Below are positions 1 through 11,600 of a DNA stretch of 64,000 nt, piece after piece. Both the position numbers and the translations under genes were made by a program. How positions within the stretch are numbered: position 1 is the first letter of the stretch; each line of letters starts with the position of its first letter. A model generated the notes under the pieces. That model had not been told where the DNA came from. It did not search any database and worked only from the letters and a program-made list of their open reading frames with translations. This DNA comes from Persicaria tinctoria (taxonomy: Eukaryota > Streptophyta > Magnoliopsida > Caryophyllales > Polygonaceae), in NCBI GenBank assembly GCA_037127255.1, contig JBANSL010000010.1:33954120-34018119 (forward strand). Direction: 5' to 3'.

Positions 1-587
1 AATTCAACGAAATGTAAAAAATTAAGTCCATCTAATCTCAATCCTAAAAGCACCAAATGAAACCTCTTCCAAGAGGAGAGCCACAAAATTTGATTGAAGG
101 AGAAACAAAATTATCTTAATTTAGCAGTTTTTAGCTATTAATAATAATAAAATTAAATTTTGTACGAAGTTTCAATTGCAAAAAATAAAAAATATAAATT
201 GACCTATAAAAGCAAGTTCCATTTTATTTTATTTTTAGGTCGAAATAAAAGCAAGTTTCATGTGAGGGAAAAAAGTGTGCAATATATAGCTAATAATTCT
301 ACTAATGATTGAAGTAAAGTTATGCCTTCGCATTATTATTGTTATTCATTTATATGTAAATATATAGATTATAAAATAAAACTAAAAAAAGTTAATGTGA
401 TACATTTTTGTTATAAGAATAATTTATGAGCCTAATTTAGGTAAATATCAAATTACAGCAATTGGAATAGGAATAGTAATATGGTTACAACTTACAAGTT
501 ACAATAGTATTTTGGACCATTTTATTTGATAGTGGTGGGCAATGAAAGGCTACCTTTTCAAGAGTGACGATATGTTTTAAGTCCTAT
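1..587. other. AT-rich intergenic DNA
   Basis: No exon-like ORF, RNA gene or clear repeat boundary was seen here. The stretch is very AT-rich with poly(A)/poly(T) runs and is probably decayed intergenic sequence. Confidence 0.5.
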
Positions 588-725
588 AGGGTAATCCAAT
601 GGAGATCCTCTACTTCACTTTCCTACTTCAATCCCTACAACACAAAAATATTTTGACATATATTTAATCTTAAAAAAAATTATTAAAATTATATTTATGT
701 TACTAACATCTATTTCTATATATTT

Positions 726-842
726 ATAAAATTTTATTTTGAAAAATCATGTTTTACAATTTTTAAAAATTAAAAAGGCAATATTTAACCAATTACACTT
801 ATTAAAAAATTCAAAACATGATTTTTCAAAATAAAATTTTAT
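726..842. repeat. Perfect 30-bp hairpin arms
   Basis: Positions 726-755 and 813-842 are perfect inverted copies of each other, separated by 57 bp. They form a strong hairpin beside the hAT-like insertion. Confidence 0.8.
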
Positions 843-855
843 GCATATATAAAAA

Positions 856-1600
856 TAGGGTTGGCATGGTACGGTGACCACCAAAAAATGGTGATTACCG
901 CGTACCAACCACAAACTGGTGGTACGTAAATTTTCATACCACGTACCAACCATAAGTCGTGGTTACCGTATATGTGGTAACCACGACTTGTGGTTACCAT
1001 CGGTACATTACCATGGTTACCAAGCTGTAATTTTGTTTGTAATTTTTTGGAACCTCTTGGCTACCTTCCGGTAGTCATCAAAGTTATCGAACGAAAAAAT
1101 ATGGTTATTAAAAATAATATGATTACCACATATTAAAAGTTCAAATAAATCAAGTTCACAGCTTAAAGTACAAACCAATTCAAACCAACCAAGTTCAAAG
1201 TCTTGAAACAAATCAAGTCCAATTGTTCAAACATTCAAAATGTTCGTGCAAGTTCAAACAAAACAAGGTCAAAGTATTCAAACATTCAAAATATTCATAC
1301 TGTTTCTAGTAGAAAAAGTAAAAATGGTCAATTTAGGTCAAAAGCAAAACACAAAATATAAATTAAAAACTTAAAGATAATAACAATAAAACATTAAATA
1401 AAAAAATAATATATATACTTGGTAATTAACCATGGTAACCATGGTATTCAGATTTCATTACCATTACCATACCACCTTCATGTGGTTACCGCCAAGATGG
1501 TTACCACCATGTTGGTTACCACAAGTGTGGTTACCAACATAGTTGGTTTGTGGTTGGTACGTGGTTGGTATGGTAATTTTCGTACCATTTGCCAACCCTA
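856..1600. mobile_element. Non-autonomous hAT-like element
   Basis: The ends are TAGGGTTGGCA and its complement TGCCAACCCTA. They are flanked by a perfect 8-bp target duplication TATAAAAA (848-855 and 1601-1608). Terminal TAGGG and an 8-bp duplication are the signature of the hAT superfamily. The 745-bp interior has no transposase. Both subterminal regions are packed with GGTTACC/GGTACC-type motifs, mostly as inverted pairs, which would suit transposase-binding repeats. Confidence 0.8.
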
Positions 1601-1733
1601 TATAAAAATAGATGTTAGTAATACAAATATATTTTTTATAATTTTTTTTAAGATTAAATATATATTAAAATAATTTTGTGAGGTAGGGAGTGAAGTAGGA
1701 AGTGAAGTAGAGGATATCCATTGTAGGTAACCG

Positions 1734-3000
<1,267 letters not shown>

Positions 3001-3004
3001 AAAA

Positions 3005-3716
3005 ATTTATGTGGCTAATGTGAAGTCAAAAAAGATGTGGTGATAGTTCTACTCTAATATATGAATTGATAAGAGGGTCATAGACGTTGTAACCAAAATG
3101 AAAACAGGGTCATAGACACTATAGCCAAAATAAAAACACGGTCATAGACACTGTCACCGCTATATAAAAAAAATGGTCATATACACTGTAATCAAAGGAA
3201 AACCGTATCCTAAATCATAAAATCCTAAAATGTTAAGTATAGTACGTCGTTAAGAGATAAATGTTGTCACCAAAAGGAAAACCCTAGGACAAGGGAAGCA
3301 CAAACCCCTATAGGGGCTAATGAGAAGTCAAAATACATGTGATGACAGTTCTCCTCTAATATATGAATGGGTAAAAGGGTCATAAAAGTTGTAACCAAAA
3401 TAAAAAAAAGGGTCATAGGCACTGTCACTACTATAAAAACAGGGTCATAGACACTGTCACCACTATAAAAAACAGGGTTATAGACATTGTAACCAAAGGA
3501 AAACACTACGATAAAGAAAGTACAAACCATATAGAGGCTAATGAGAAGCCAAAATATATGTGGTGATAGGTTTTCTCTAATAAATGAATGGGTAAGAATG
3601 TCATAGATGATGTAACCAAAATAAAAACAGGGCAATAGACACTGTCACCACTATAAAAACAGGGTCATAGACACTGTCACCACTATAAAAATAGGGTCAT
3701 AGACATTGTAACCAAA
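3005..3716. repeat. Two-level tandem repeat
   Basis: A unit of about 30 bp containing 'gggtcatagacactgtcacc' recurs many times. It sits inside about three longer units that begin near 3010, 3315 and 3535 with 'ggctaatg(t/a)gaagtcaaaa'. Copies are diverged, and the short ORF on the minus strand here is a repeat artefact. Confidence 0.7.
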
Positions 3717-4099
3717 TGTTCTAAAAGGCGCTAGGCGGCAAGGCGGGGCCTAGGCGGGTGCCTAGGTGGACTTAGAACAAACATGATTATTTTCTTATAT
3801 TTTAACGCATACCATATGTCAGTAACACATATAATGTAATAATAATTCATAATATCACTTATAAACCCAAATTTGGGGTGCTTAACTAACACTAAAGTAA
3901 ATAAACACAAAAAGTACGCATTCGACTAGTGACTCTAAACCTCCTAAAATCTAAAACAATATGTTCGACTCAATGACAAATACATCCCGACTTGGGTGAT
4001 AAAAAAAAAGGGTGATTTTGGTACTTGGCCTTTTTTGAATATTCAATTGGGCACTTAGGCCCTAAATCAATTTAATTAGTTTTGCCCTAGACACATTCC

Positions 4100-4925
4100 C
4101 AATAGAGTGGGTTGGTCAATGGTCAACCGTTTAACCATTGACCGGTCAACGTTGACCGGTCAACGTTGACCAACCCATTTTGATGTCAACTTTTTTTTTT
4201 TTAAAGTGATGTCATATTTTACCGTTTTGATGCCAAAATTTTACTATATTTTATTTTCACTTTGATGCCACTTTTCTAATGAAATGATTGGATGACACTT
4301 TTTTAATGTCACTTTTTTTAAACCTTGATGACATTTTTTGTTTACAGTAATGTCAGGTTGATCATTGATGCCATTTTTTTTACTATTAACGACTGATGCC
4401 ACTTTTTTTTATGTCAATTTTTTGATAATATTTTTTTTTTACCGTGATGCCATATTTTTGATGATATTTTTTCAAAGTAGTATTTTTGATGACATTTTTT
4501 TCTTTAATGTGATACAAATTTTTCAAAATGGCATCAATGGTCAACGTGACATTAGAGTAAACAAAAAATGTCATCAAAGTTTAAAAAAAGTGTCATCCAA
4601 TAATTTAATTAGAAAAGTGGCATCAGAGTGAAAATAAAATGTAATAAAATTTTGGCATCAAAACAGTAAAATATGACATCACAAAAAATGTCATTAATGT
4701 TTTAAAAAAGTGGCATTAAAAAAGAGTTATTCAATCATTTCATTAGAAAAGTGACAATAAGGTGACAATATTTTGATTCCACGTTTTAAGCTCTTATGCC
4801 ATCAATTATATAAAATTGTCACCATAAAATTTTGGCATCAAAACGGTAAAATATGACATCACTAAAAAAAAAAAAGTTGGCATCAAAGTGGGTTGGTCAA
4901 CCATTGACCGTTTAAGAAGGCTAAG
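4100..4925. repeat. Large foldback palindrome built of GATGYCA motifs
   Basis: Left-arm motifs such as 'tgatgtcatattttaccgtt' (about 4208) reappear as complements in the right arm (about 4850), and the outer GGTCAACC(G) motifs also mirror each other. The arms are several hundred bp long. Within them the word TGATGYCA or its complement TGRCATCA recurs every 20-40 bp. There is no coding capacity. Confidence 0.65.
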
Positions 4926-5209
4926 CATACTAAAAAAACATTTAATGGGCCTATCTAGCTAACCAAATATGCTTAAAGGTCCATTTGAACAAAATCCCTC
5001 TAAAAAAAAACCTAAGTCGACTAATAACATGCCTAGAAGTTAAAATTGAATAATCGTTGGGCTAGGCGGTCCTAGGCGGCGCCTAGATGGGATTAGATGG
5101 GCCTAGGCGGCGCCTAGGTGGGACTATGCGGTGCATAGGCGGAATTCCGCCTAGAAGGCCGTATAGGCTTAAAAATTCCTAGGTGCCCTCCCGCCTAGCG
5201 CCCAGGCGG

Positions 5210-5579
5210 TAGGGCTGTTATTCGAGTCGAACGAGCCGAGTATTACTTGTTCATATTTAGTTCATTTAGAATATGAACGAGCTCTTGAGCTTAAAAATGT
5301 GTTCATATTCGGCTCGTTTAGGAAATGAGTGAGCTCGAGCCAAGCTTTTTTCGAGCTTTACGCAATTCTACATGCTCATTATACAATAACTTTAAGAAAA
5401 TTTTAGAAATTTCATAAAATTCGAGCTATTTGAGTTTAATTCGAACGAGCCGAGCTTTGGAACGAGCTTAAAAATGTGCTCATACTCGGATTGTTTAGAA
5501 AATGAACGAGCTCGAGTCGAGTTTTATACGAGCCGAACCCGAGCCGATCACGAGTAGCTTATCTCACATAACACCCCTA
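5210..5579. mobile_element. hAT-like MITE, 370 bp
   Basis: The ends TAGGGCTGTTAT and ATAACACCCCTA are flanked by a perfect 8-bp target duplication CCAGGCGG (5202-5209 and 5580-5587). The interior is rich in CGAGC/GCTCG words. A decayed relative lies at 7556-7912. Confidence 0.85.
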
Positions 5580-5611
5580 CCAGGCGGTGCCTAGGCGCGA
5601 TCTTTAGAACA

Positions 5612-6233
5612 CTGACTTTCCAAACTCATCAAGGAAGGAATCGAAATCGTCGAGGAATAAATCGCCTCTTTCCGTGGTTCCTCCCCTCGGACATGGCGGT
5701 CCCAACCATGGACTTCCACTATCGCACCGCTTTTGAGAGCCCGGAAGCCTTGAAGGTGGTGATGGATGCTCTCGAGATGATCGGTTTCTTTCATCGTGGC
5801 TCAATCACGGCGCCTCCTCGGATTGCTGCAAGTTGCTTGATCTCCGATCTGGAGGCGGAGGGACAGGATAGAGAAGGGGAGGAGGGCTAACAGGATAGCC
5901 GGAGAGAGTCAGGGTCTCCATGGGAGCTCGGAGCCGGGCCATGGGAGCTTTGAGGGTGAGAAGAAGAAGGAGAATCCATGGAAGCATGAAGGGAACGAGG
6001 ATCGGACGAGGAAGGCGGAGCGAAAGATCTCAAATCTGAAGAAGGGTAGTTGAACATATGGGATATTACAAAAATAAGGGTAAAAGAGGGATTTAAAAAA
6101 AATGGACAATTGTTAACAAACCCAAATTCCTATGACAAATACTACTAAATATGATGATGGAAAGGACCTTTGGGCCAAATATTTTCTTAATTTTTTTTTG
6201 GTTCTGTTCCAACAATTAAATGATACTCCCTCC
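5612..6233. other. GC-richer intergenic segment
   Basis: Positions 5640-6060 are GC-richer than their surroundings and hold short ORFs on both strands (for example 5693-5890 +). No protein family is recognisable and there are no convincing splice borders. It may be a gene fragment carried by a transposon. Confidence 0.3.
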
Positions 6234-6235
6234 GT

Positions 6236-6454
6236 CCCACAATAGATGTCTTTGGACTATTCATGCACGCTTTTTAATGAGCTAAAAACTATATAAAATA
6301 TTCATTTTTAATTAATTTTTTAAAATAATTCTATACTTATTAGTAATATGTATGATATTATTTAAAAATATTTAATAAAATGTTGATATTTTATATAGTT
6401 TTTCAGCTTCTTAAGAAAACGTGCTAAAAGACATCTATTGTGGGATGGAGGGAG
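6236..6454. mobile_element. Stowaway-type MITE
   Basis: The ends are CTCCCTCCGTCCCAC and its near-complement TGGGATGGAGGGAG, flanked by TA on both sides. The two halves are inverted repeats containing 'aaaaactatataaaatat'. The 219-bp size, CTCCCTCCGT terminus and TA target identify a Tc1/mariner-derived Stowaway MITE. Confidence 0.9.
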
Positions 6455-7100
6455 TAGTTCATCCATTAAATAAAACATGATTATTTTAATGGTTATTTAA
6501 TTATTGTAAAATAATGTCATTTTAGATCCTTGTAATTATTAAGAAAATAAAAAAGTAAATTAATAGTAAATGAGAATATAACTATATATTTGTAATCTCT
6601 ATAAAATTTGTGTAAATGAATATAATAGCATATTTTATTCAATTAGGACTATACTCATTCTATCCTTAAAAAACATGTATTTTATATTGTATTTTTTTAA
6701 CTACCTTGAAAAATATACATAAATAAAAACAATTGATATATATTTTTCTAGCTCTCCTTAGACCACCTTCAATGATGGTGTGCAAATGTGTATTTTTTAA
6801 ACATTTATGACTACATTGATTGATTTTAGAGTGTTTAATGTGTACATTTGAATATATTGTGTGCAAATTTAAGCACATTACCTCTCTTATATGTATAAAT
6901 TTTCACAAAAGTGAATACAATTGCATTGAATTGTTTTTTTATATATAATTTTACGTTTTCTTTTATTTATTTTTAGTGAAGTACGACAGGAAGCAGAGCT
7001 CTCCTATTTATATAGCAGCAAAAATAGAATTACAAATGACAGATATGGGGGACACAAACCCCTTACGCATCCATCTGCAAACGGTAAGACACGCACGTAG
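6455..7100. other. AT-rich intergenic DNA
   Basis: No gene or defined element is seen. The last 100 bases are probably the 3' tail of the minus-strand LINE remnant that follows. Confidence 0.4.
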
Positions 7101-7105
7101 GCGGT

Positions 7106-7426
7106 TCAGTAAGCAAATACGACCCTAAGGGGAAGTTCATTTGCAAACGCGGCAAGCCCATCGGCTACTGAATTCACTTCACAAAAAAATTTTCGAAATT
7201 GGATTGACCAATCTCTATGGAGGAAGCCTTGGCACAACTCGACTAGGTTGAACATTGGGTGCGAATGTCTTAGTTTCATTGACATCAGCTTCACGAAAAC
7301 CTCAAAATCCGACTCCAACATCACTTTCTTGAACCCCATATTCCAAGTTACCTCAAGTCCCTTAAGGACAACCCTCCCTTCTGTCATTAAAACTGAACAT
7401 GACCCAATGTTGATCACGAAAACCAC
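7106..7426 (-). pseudogene. LINE RNase H domain remnant
   Basis: This minus-strand ORF of 106 codons has the layout of the C-terminal RNase H-like domain of plant L1 LINEs. It runs from a GLEVTWNMGF-like helix to LESDFEVFV, then an RKFFCEVNSVADGLAAFA tail, which corresponds to the usual 'REaN.vAD.lA' end. The catalytic start of the domain and the reverse transcriptase are missing. It is a decayed fragment, not a host gene. Confidence 0.65.
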
Positions 7427-7429
7427 ATA

Positions 7430-8040
7430 ATTAATTAATTTAATTTAAATGATGTGTAGAAAATGCACATTTAAACAGTGGAAAAAATATTTAATAACAT
7501 ATGAGGTACAAATTAGGATTATGAACATGTGAGGTAAGATTAAAATTAATTTAATTTATGTTATTCGAGCCGAACGAGCCGAGTATTGCTTGTTTATATT
7601 CAGTTCATTTAGGATATGAACGGGCTCGAGCCGAGCCTAAAGTTTGACTCGAGCTTAAAAATGTGCTCATACTCGACTCATTTAGGAAATGAACGAGTTT
7701 GAGCTGAACTTTTTTGAGCTTTAAACATTTCTATTTGCTCAATATGAATAACTTGAATGAAATTTTAGAAATTTCATAAAATTCGAGCACAGGCCGAGCT
7801 TTGAATCAAGTTTAAAAATGTGTTTATACTCGGCTCGTTTAGAAAATGAATAAGTTCAAGTCAAGTTTTTATCAAGTGAGTACAAGTCGAATTCGAGCTA
7901 CTCGTGGTGTTCACAAACCATTACGAAGATCCTTATTAAAAAAAAATCCAAAATACTTTTTATTTTATTTTTTATTTTTTTATTTTATTTTTTTATTTTA
8001 ACATGAGTAAATTGTAGTAAGACTTGATTTAGGTCCTCGA
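7430..8040. other. Intergenic DNA with decayed hAT-like MITE
   Basis: Positions 7556-7912 resemble the MITE at 5210-5579 (starting 'ttattcgagccgaacgagcc'), but the TAGGG ends are lost. The remainder up to the PRAF 5' leader is AT-rich with a long T/A tract at 7945-8000. Confidence 0.5.
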
Positions 8041-8653
8041 GTTTTCTCTCTGTTTCTCATGAGATCAACCCCTCTTTCTCTCTCCTCTGCAACCGATTTA
8101 AGATCAACTGCTCCGAGATTACCTCTCTCCTCTTTCCTTTTTGCTGATTTCTCTTTCCAGCTTCGAGCTCATTGATTCTCTTCGATTCATCCAACGACAG
8201 CGCTCCAGTTCAGTTCCTTCCCGTCGGAATCCCGAAACTCACTCGCGCGTCTTTTTCGCAATTCGCAGTTTCAAGCTCGTCTCCTGCTCTATTTGAGTCA
8301 ATTAAGACCTCGCGCTTACGCAGGAGAATCAGACTCAATCAAACGCTAAGGGAATTTGTATATGCTTGGAGGTTGATGCTGCATTTGATTTGCTTTTGAG
8401 CAATCCAAGTGGTGAATGATGCGAAATTTGGTCTCCTGATGAGGCGTTCTGAGATTCGTTGGCATTTCAAGCAGTGTGATTTTCGGGAGATGTTTTCTGG
8501 AGGTTTTTTGATTTTCAATGTTGAAATCCGAGATTTTTGGTGGGGAAGTGATGTGCGGGAGGCTCCGATTTCGGGAATGATGAGTTGAAGCTTTCGGTTT
8601 GAGGATTTGAATTCTCGTTTTTGGAATTGACAGTTGGTTTTTCGGTGGTCTGG
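8040..8653 (+). promoter_or_regulatory. Probable 5' leader of the PRAF-type gene
   Basis: CT-rich sequence (8040-8170) is followed by GC-richer DNA leading to the start codon at 8654. Pyrimidine-rich leaders are common in plant genes. The transcription start cannot be placed from sequence alone. Confidence 0.4.
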
Positions 8654-11600
8654 ATGGATAGGATGACTACGGATCTTACTCGGAATGGCCCTGTGGAAAG
8701 AGACATTGAGCAAGTAATAAATGCAATTTTCTTGTTGGTCATACTTTCTATAATATTTGTTCTGATGCTTTCTTTCTTATACTTCTACTCAAATTCATTC
8801 ATGCGATTAAGAGCAAAGAGATCATTAATTGGATGCAACTACATAGACCTTTGATCTTTCTAGTTTGACCGAGTTTTGGATTTGTTCATTTATCTAAAAG
8901 CAGAAGAGCTGGATAGTTGAACATCAATTTGTAGAAAATTAGTGTATTTTCTAGGCCTGTAGAAAAGTCAGTAGTGTGTTTTAGTGGCTTAATTTGGACC
9001 TGGTTTTGCTGTCTCCCTGGTTCCTATTTACTGATGCCAATATTGTTAGATTTTATTCACTGCGTGTATTGTTGTGGATAAAGTTATGTAATATACGATT
9101 GTCTGAATGTGCTTAGGTTTAACATATTTTAGTGTTGGATTTATTTTATGACTGAGGTGACATTTATTGATAAACTGAGAACTCGACCTATACATTGCAT
9201 TCTGCTCTTGCATTCATAGTGGATAGAGTTAAACTCATTTGCTTCACTGATTGTACAACAGGCAATCACAGCTCTTAAGAAAGGTGCATACTTGCTCAAA
9301 TATGGGAGAAGAGGAAAACCCAAATTCTGCCCTTTCCGACTGTCAAATGTGAGTACTTAATTCCTTATAGCCCAACATTATATGTTACTTTGAAGATACA
9401 TTTGTATTTTGTGTGGTTGTTGATGTTCAAATCATTCCATACTCCAGCTTAATGTTTCATGCCATTTCTTCCCATGACATTATCAATATTTTGAGCTGAC
9501 ATTGATATCTTCGAAGTATCTCCCTTCTTGGTGAATGGACATCATATTTAATCAATCGATTTTATCTTTTCCACCAAAAAAAAAATCAATTGATTTTATC
9601 CTGCTAGTTATTTTGGTCACCTTCTGATTTTTTTTTAATTCTTTGCACCTTTTATGCAATCAGAATGAATTGAAACCAGTATCTATAAATGTGAAACAAT
9701 TGGTTACATTTATTCCCTCAGTTTTGCAATTGCAGTCACCTCAACACATCAATTTTCATAGTTTTGATGTTTGGTGGGTTAGTTTCTCTCATGTCATATT
9801 CATGCCATGATACTGGTAATTTTTTATAATGGAGTTCCTATTATGAATTGCTGGTTTTGGTGTTCAGGATGAGTCTGTTTTGATATGGATCTCAGGCAAG
9901 GAGGAGAAGCACCTTAAACTAAGCCATGTATCCAGAATCATATCCGGGCAGCGTACTGTAAGTGTTTGATTGTTTTTAAGTAGACCTATTCATATACTTT
10001 TCTTTTGTTGTTCTACATAGCATCCCTTGATTGTAATGATTTCATTTCTTATCTAATATAGCCAATCTTCCAAAGGTATCCCCGGCCGGAGAAGGAATAC
10101 CAGTCATTTTCATTATTATATAATGACAGGTCACTGGATTTGGTAATATCCCATTCCGCTCTCTTTTTAACGCTTATCTAGCATTCTACATTAGAGTTTC
10201 CTTTCAGAACCATACCATCAGCACTTATGTGGATTGATGATGTACTTCTATCATGTATCAGATATGCAAGGATAAAGATGAAGCTGAGGTGTGGTTTAGT
10301 GGTCTCAAAGCATTGATTTCAAGGTGTCATCAGCGCAAATGGAAAGCAGAATCAAGGAGTGATGGAATTTCATCTGAAGTAAATAGCCCTCGTGCATACA
10401 CACGAAGAAGCTCACCTTTACATTCTCCATTTGGCAGTGCAGATAGCTCAGTAAAGGTATTCCTTCTCTTTTACCATCCATTCTGTCATACTTCTGTTTA
10501 GCAGCATTTATCAAGCAAAAATACATGTTAATGGTTATGTTAATAAAATGCACTAATGTTGTTTCAGGATAGTAGTGATAATATCCACCTTCATAGTCCA
10601 TATGAGAGCCCACCTAAAAATGGCTTGGACAAGGCAGTTCCAGATGACTTATTTTTTGGTGTTCCTCCCAAGGGATTTTTCCCTCCAGATTCTGCCAGTA
10701 GATCAATCCAATATTTTGCATCTGGTGCCTCAGATAGTGTACATGGTCACATGAAAGGAATGGCTATGGACACTTTTAGAATGAGTATGTCGAGTGCTGT
10801 TAGCTCGTCAAGTCATGGTTCTGGTCACGATGATGGAGATGCTTTAGGTGATGTTTTTATGTGGGGAGAAGGTACTGGAGATGCTGTTATTGGGGGTGGT
10901 CCTCACAAGGTTGGGAGTTCAGTTGGTGCCAAGATGGATTCTCTATTTCCTAAAGCATTAGAATCTGCTGTCGTTCTTGATGTGCAGAATATAGCTTGTG
11001 GAGGCCGGCATGCTGCTATAGTTACCAAACAAGGGGAAATCTTTTCATGGGGAGAAGAATCAGGGGGAAGGCTTGGGCATGGAGTGGATTCTGATGTATC
11101 ACATCCAAAACTCATTGATTCCCTCAGCAATGCCAATATTGAGCTAGTAGCATGTGGTGAGTATCATACTTGTGCCGTAACATTATCTGGTGAATTGTAT
11201 ACTTGGGGCGATGGCACTTTTAACTTTGGCCTTCTTGGCCATGGGACTGAGGTGAGTCATTGGGTTCCCAAAAGAGTGAACGGACCGTTAGAAGGGATAC
11301 ATGTGTCATACATCTCCTGTGGTCCTTGGCACACAGCTGTTGTCACTTCAGCCGGCCAATTGTTTACCTTCGGTGATGGCACATTTGGTGTTTTGGGCCA
11401 TGGAGATCGTGAAAGTATTTCAACGCCTAGGGAAGTGGAGTCTCTAAAAGGGCTTCGTACTGTTCGAGCTGCTTGTGGTGTGTGGCACACAGCTGCAGTT
11501 GTCGAAGTTATGGTTGGGAATTCGAGTTCCAGTAACTGCTCTTCGGGGAAGCTTTTTACATGGGGTGATGGAGATAAAGGTCGACTTGGACATGGTGATA

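Larger units (their letters stand above)
588..1733. mobile_element. Inverted-repeat element split by a hAT-like insertion
   Basis: The two ends are imperfect inverted repeats. The left end (about 588-720) contains 'gagatcctctacttcac' and the right end (about 1610-1733) contains the complement 'gtgaagtagaggatatcc', with matching AT-rich arms inside. No coding capacity is visible and no clean target duplication was found. A separate 30-bp perfect inverted repeat lies inside the left arm, and the hAT-like element 856-1600 is inserted in the middle. Exact outer ends are uncertain. Confidence 0.5.
3717..5611. mobile_element. CCTAGGCGG-rich inverted-repeat element
   Basis: The left end TGTTCTAAAAGGCGCTAGGC and the right end ...GATCTTTAGAACA are imperfect inverted repeats. 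Each is followed inward by repeated CCTAGGCGG/GGCGCCTAGG motifs (3725-3770 and 5060-5210, 5580-5600). No transposase is seen. A foldback segment (about 4100-4925) and a hAT-like element (5210-5579) lie inside it. No target duplication could be resolved. Confidence 0.55.

Noticed and set aside
3267..3635. 122-codon minus-strand ORF resembling a membrane protein
   Set aside because: It is made entirely of the short tandem repeat and has no splice or start context.
8621..8653. In-frame upstream extension of the PRAF first exon
   Set aside because: It begins with TTG, not ATG. The first ATG in frame is 8654 and fits the family N-terminus.
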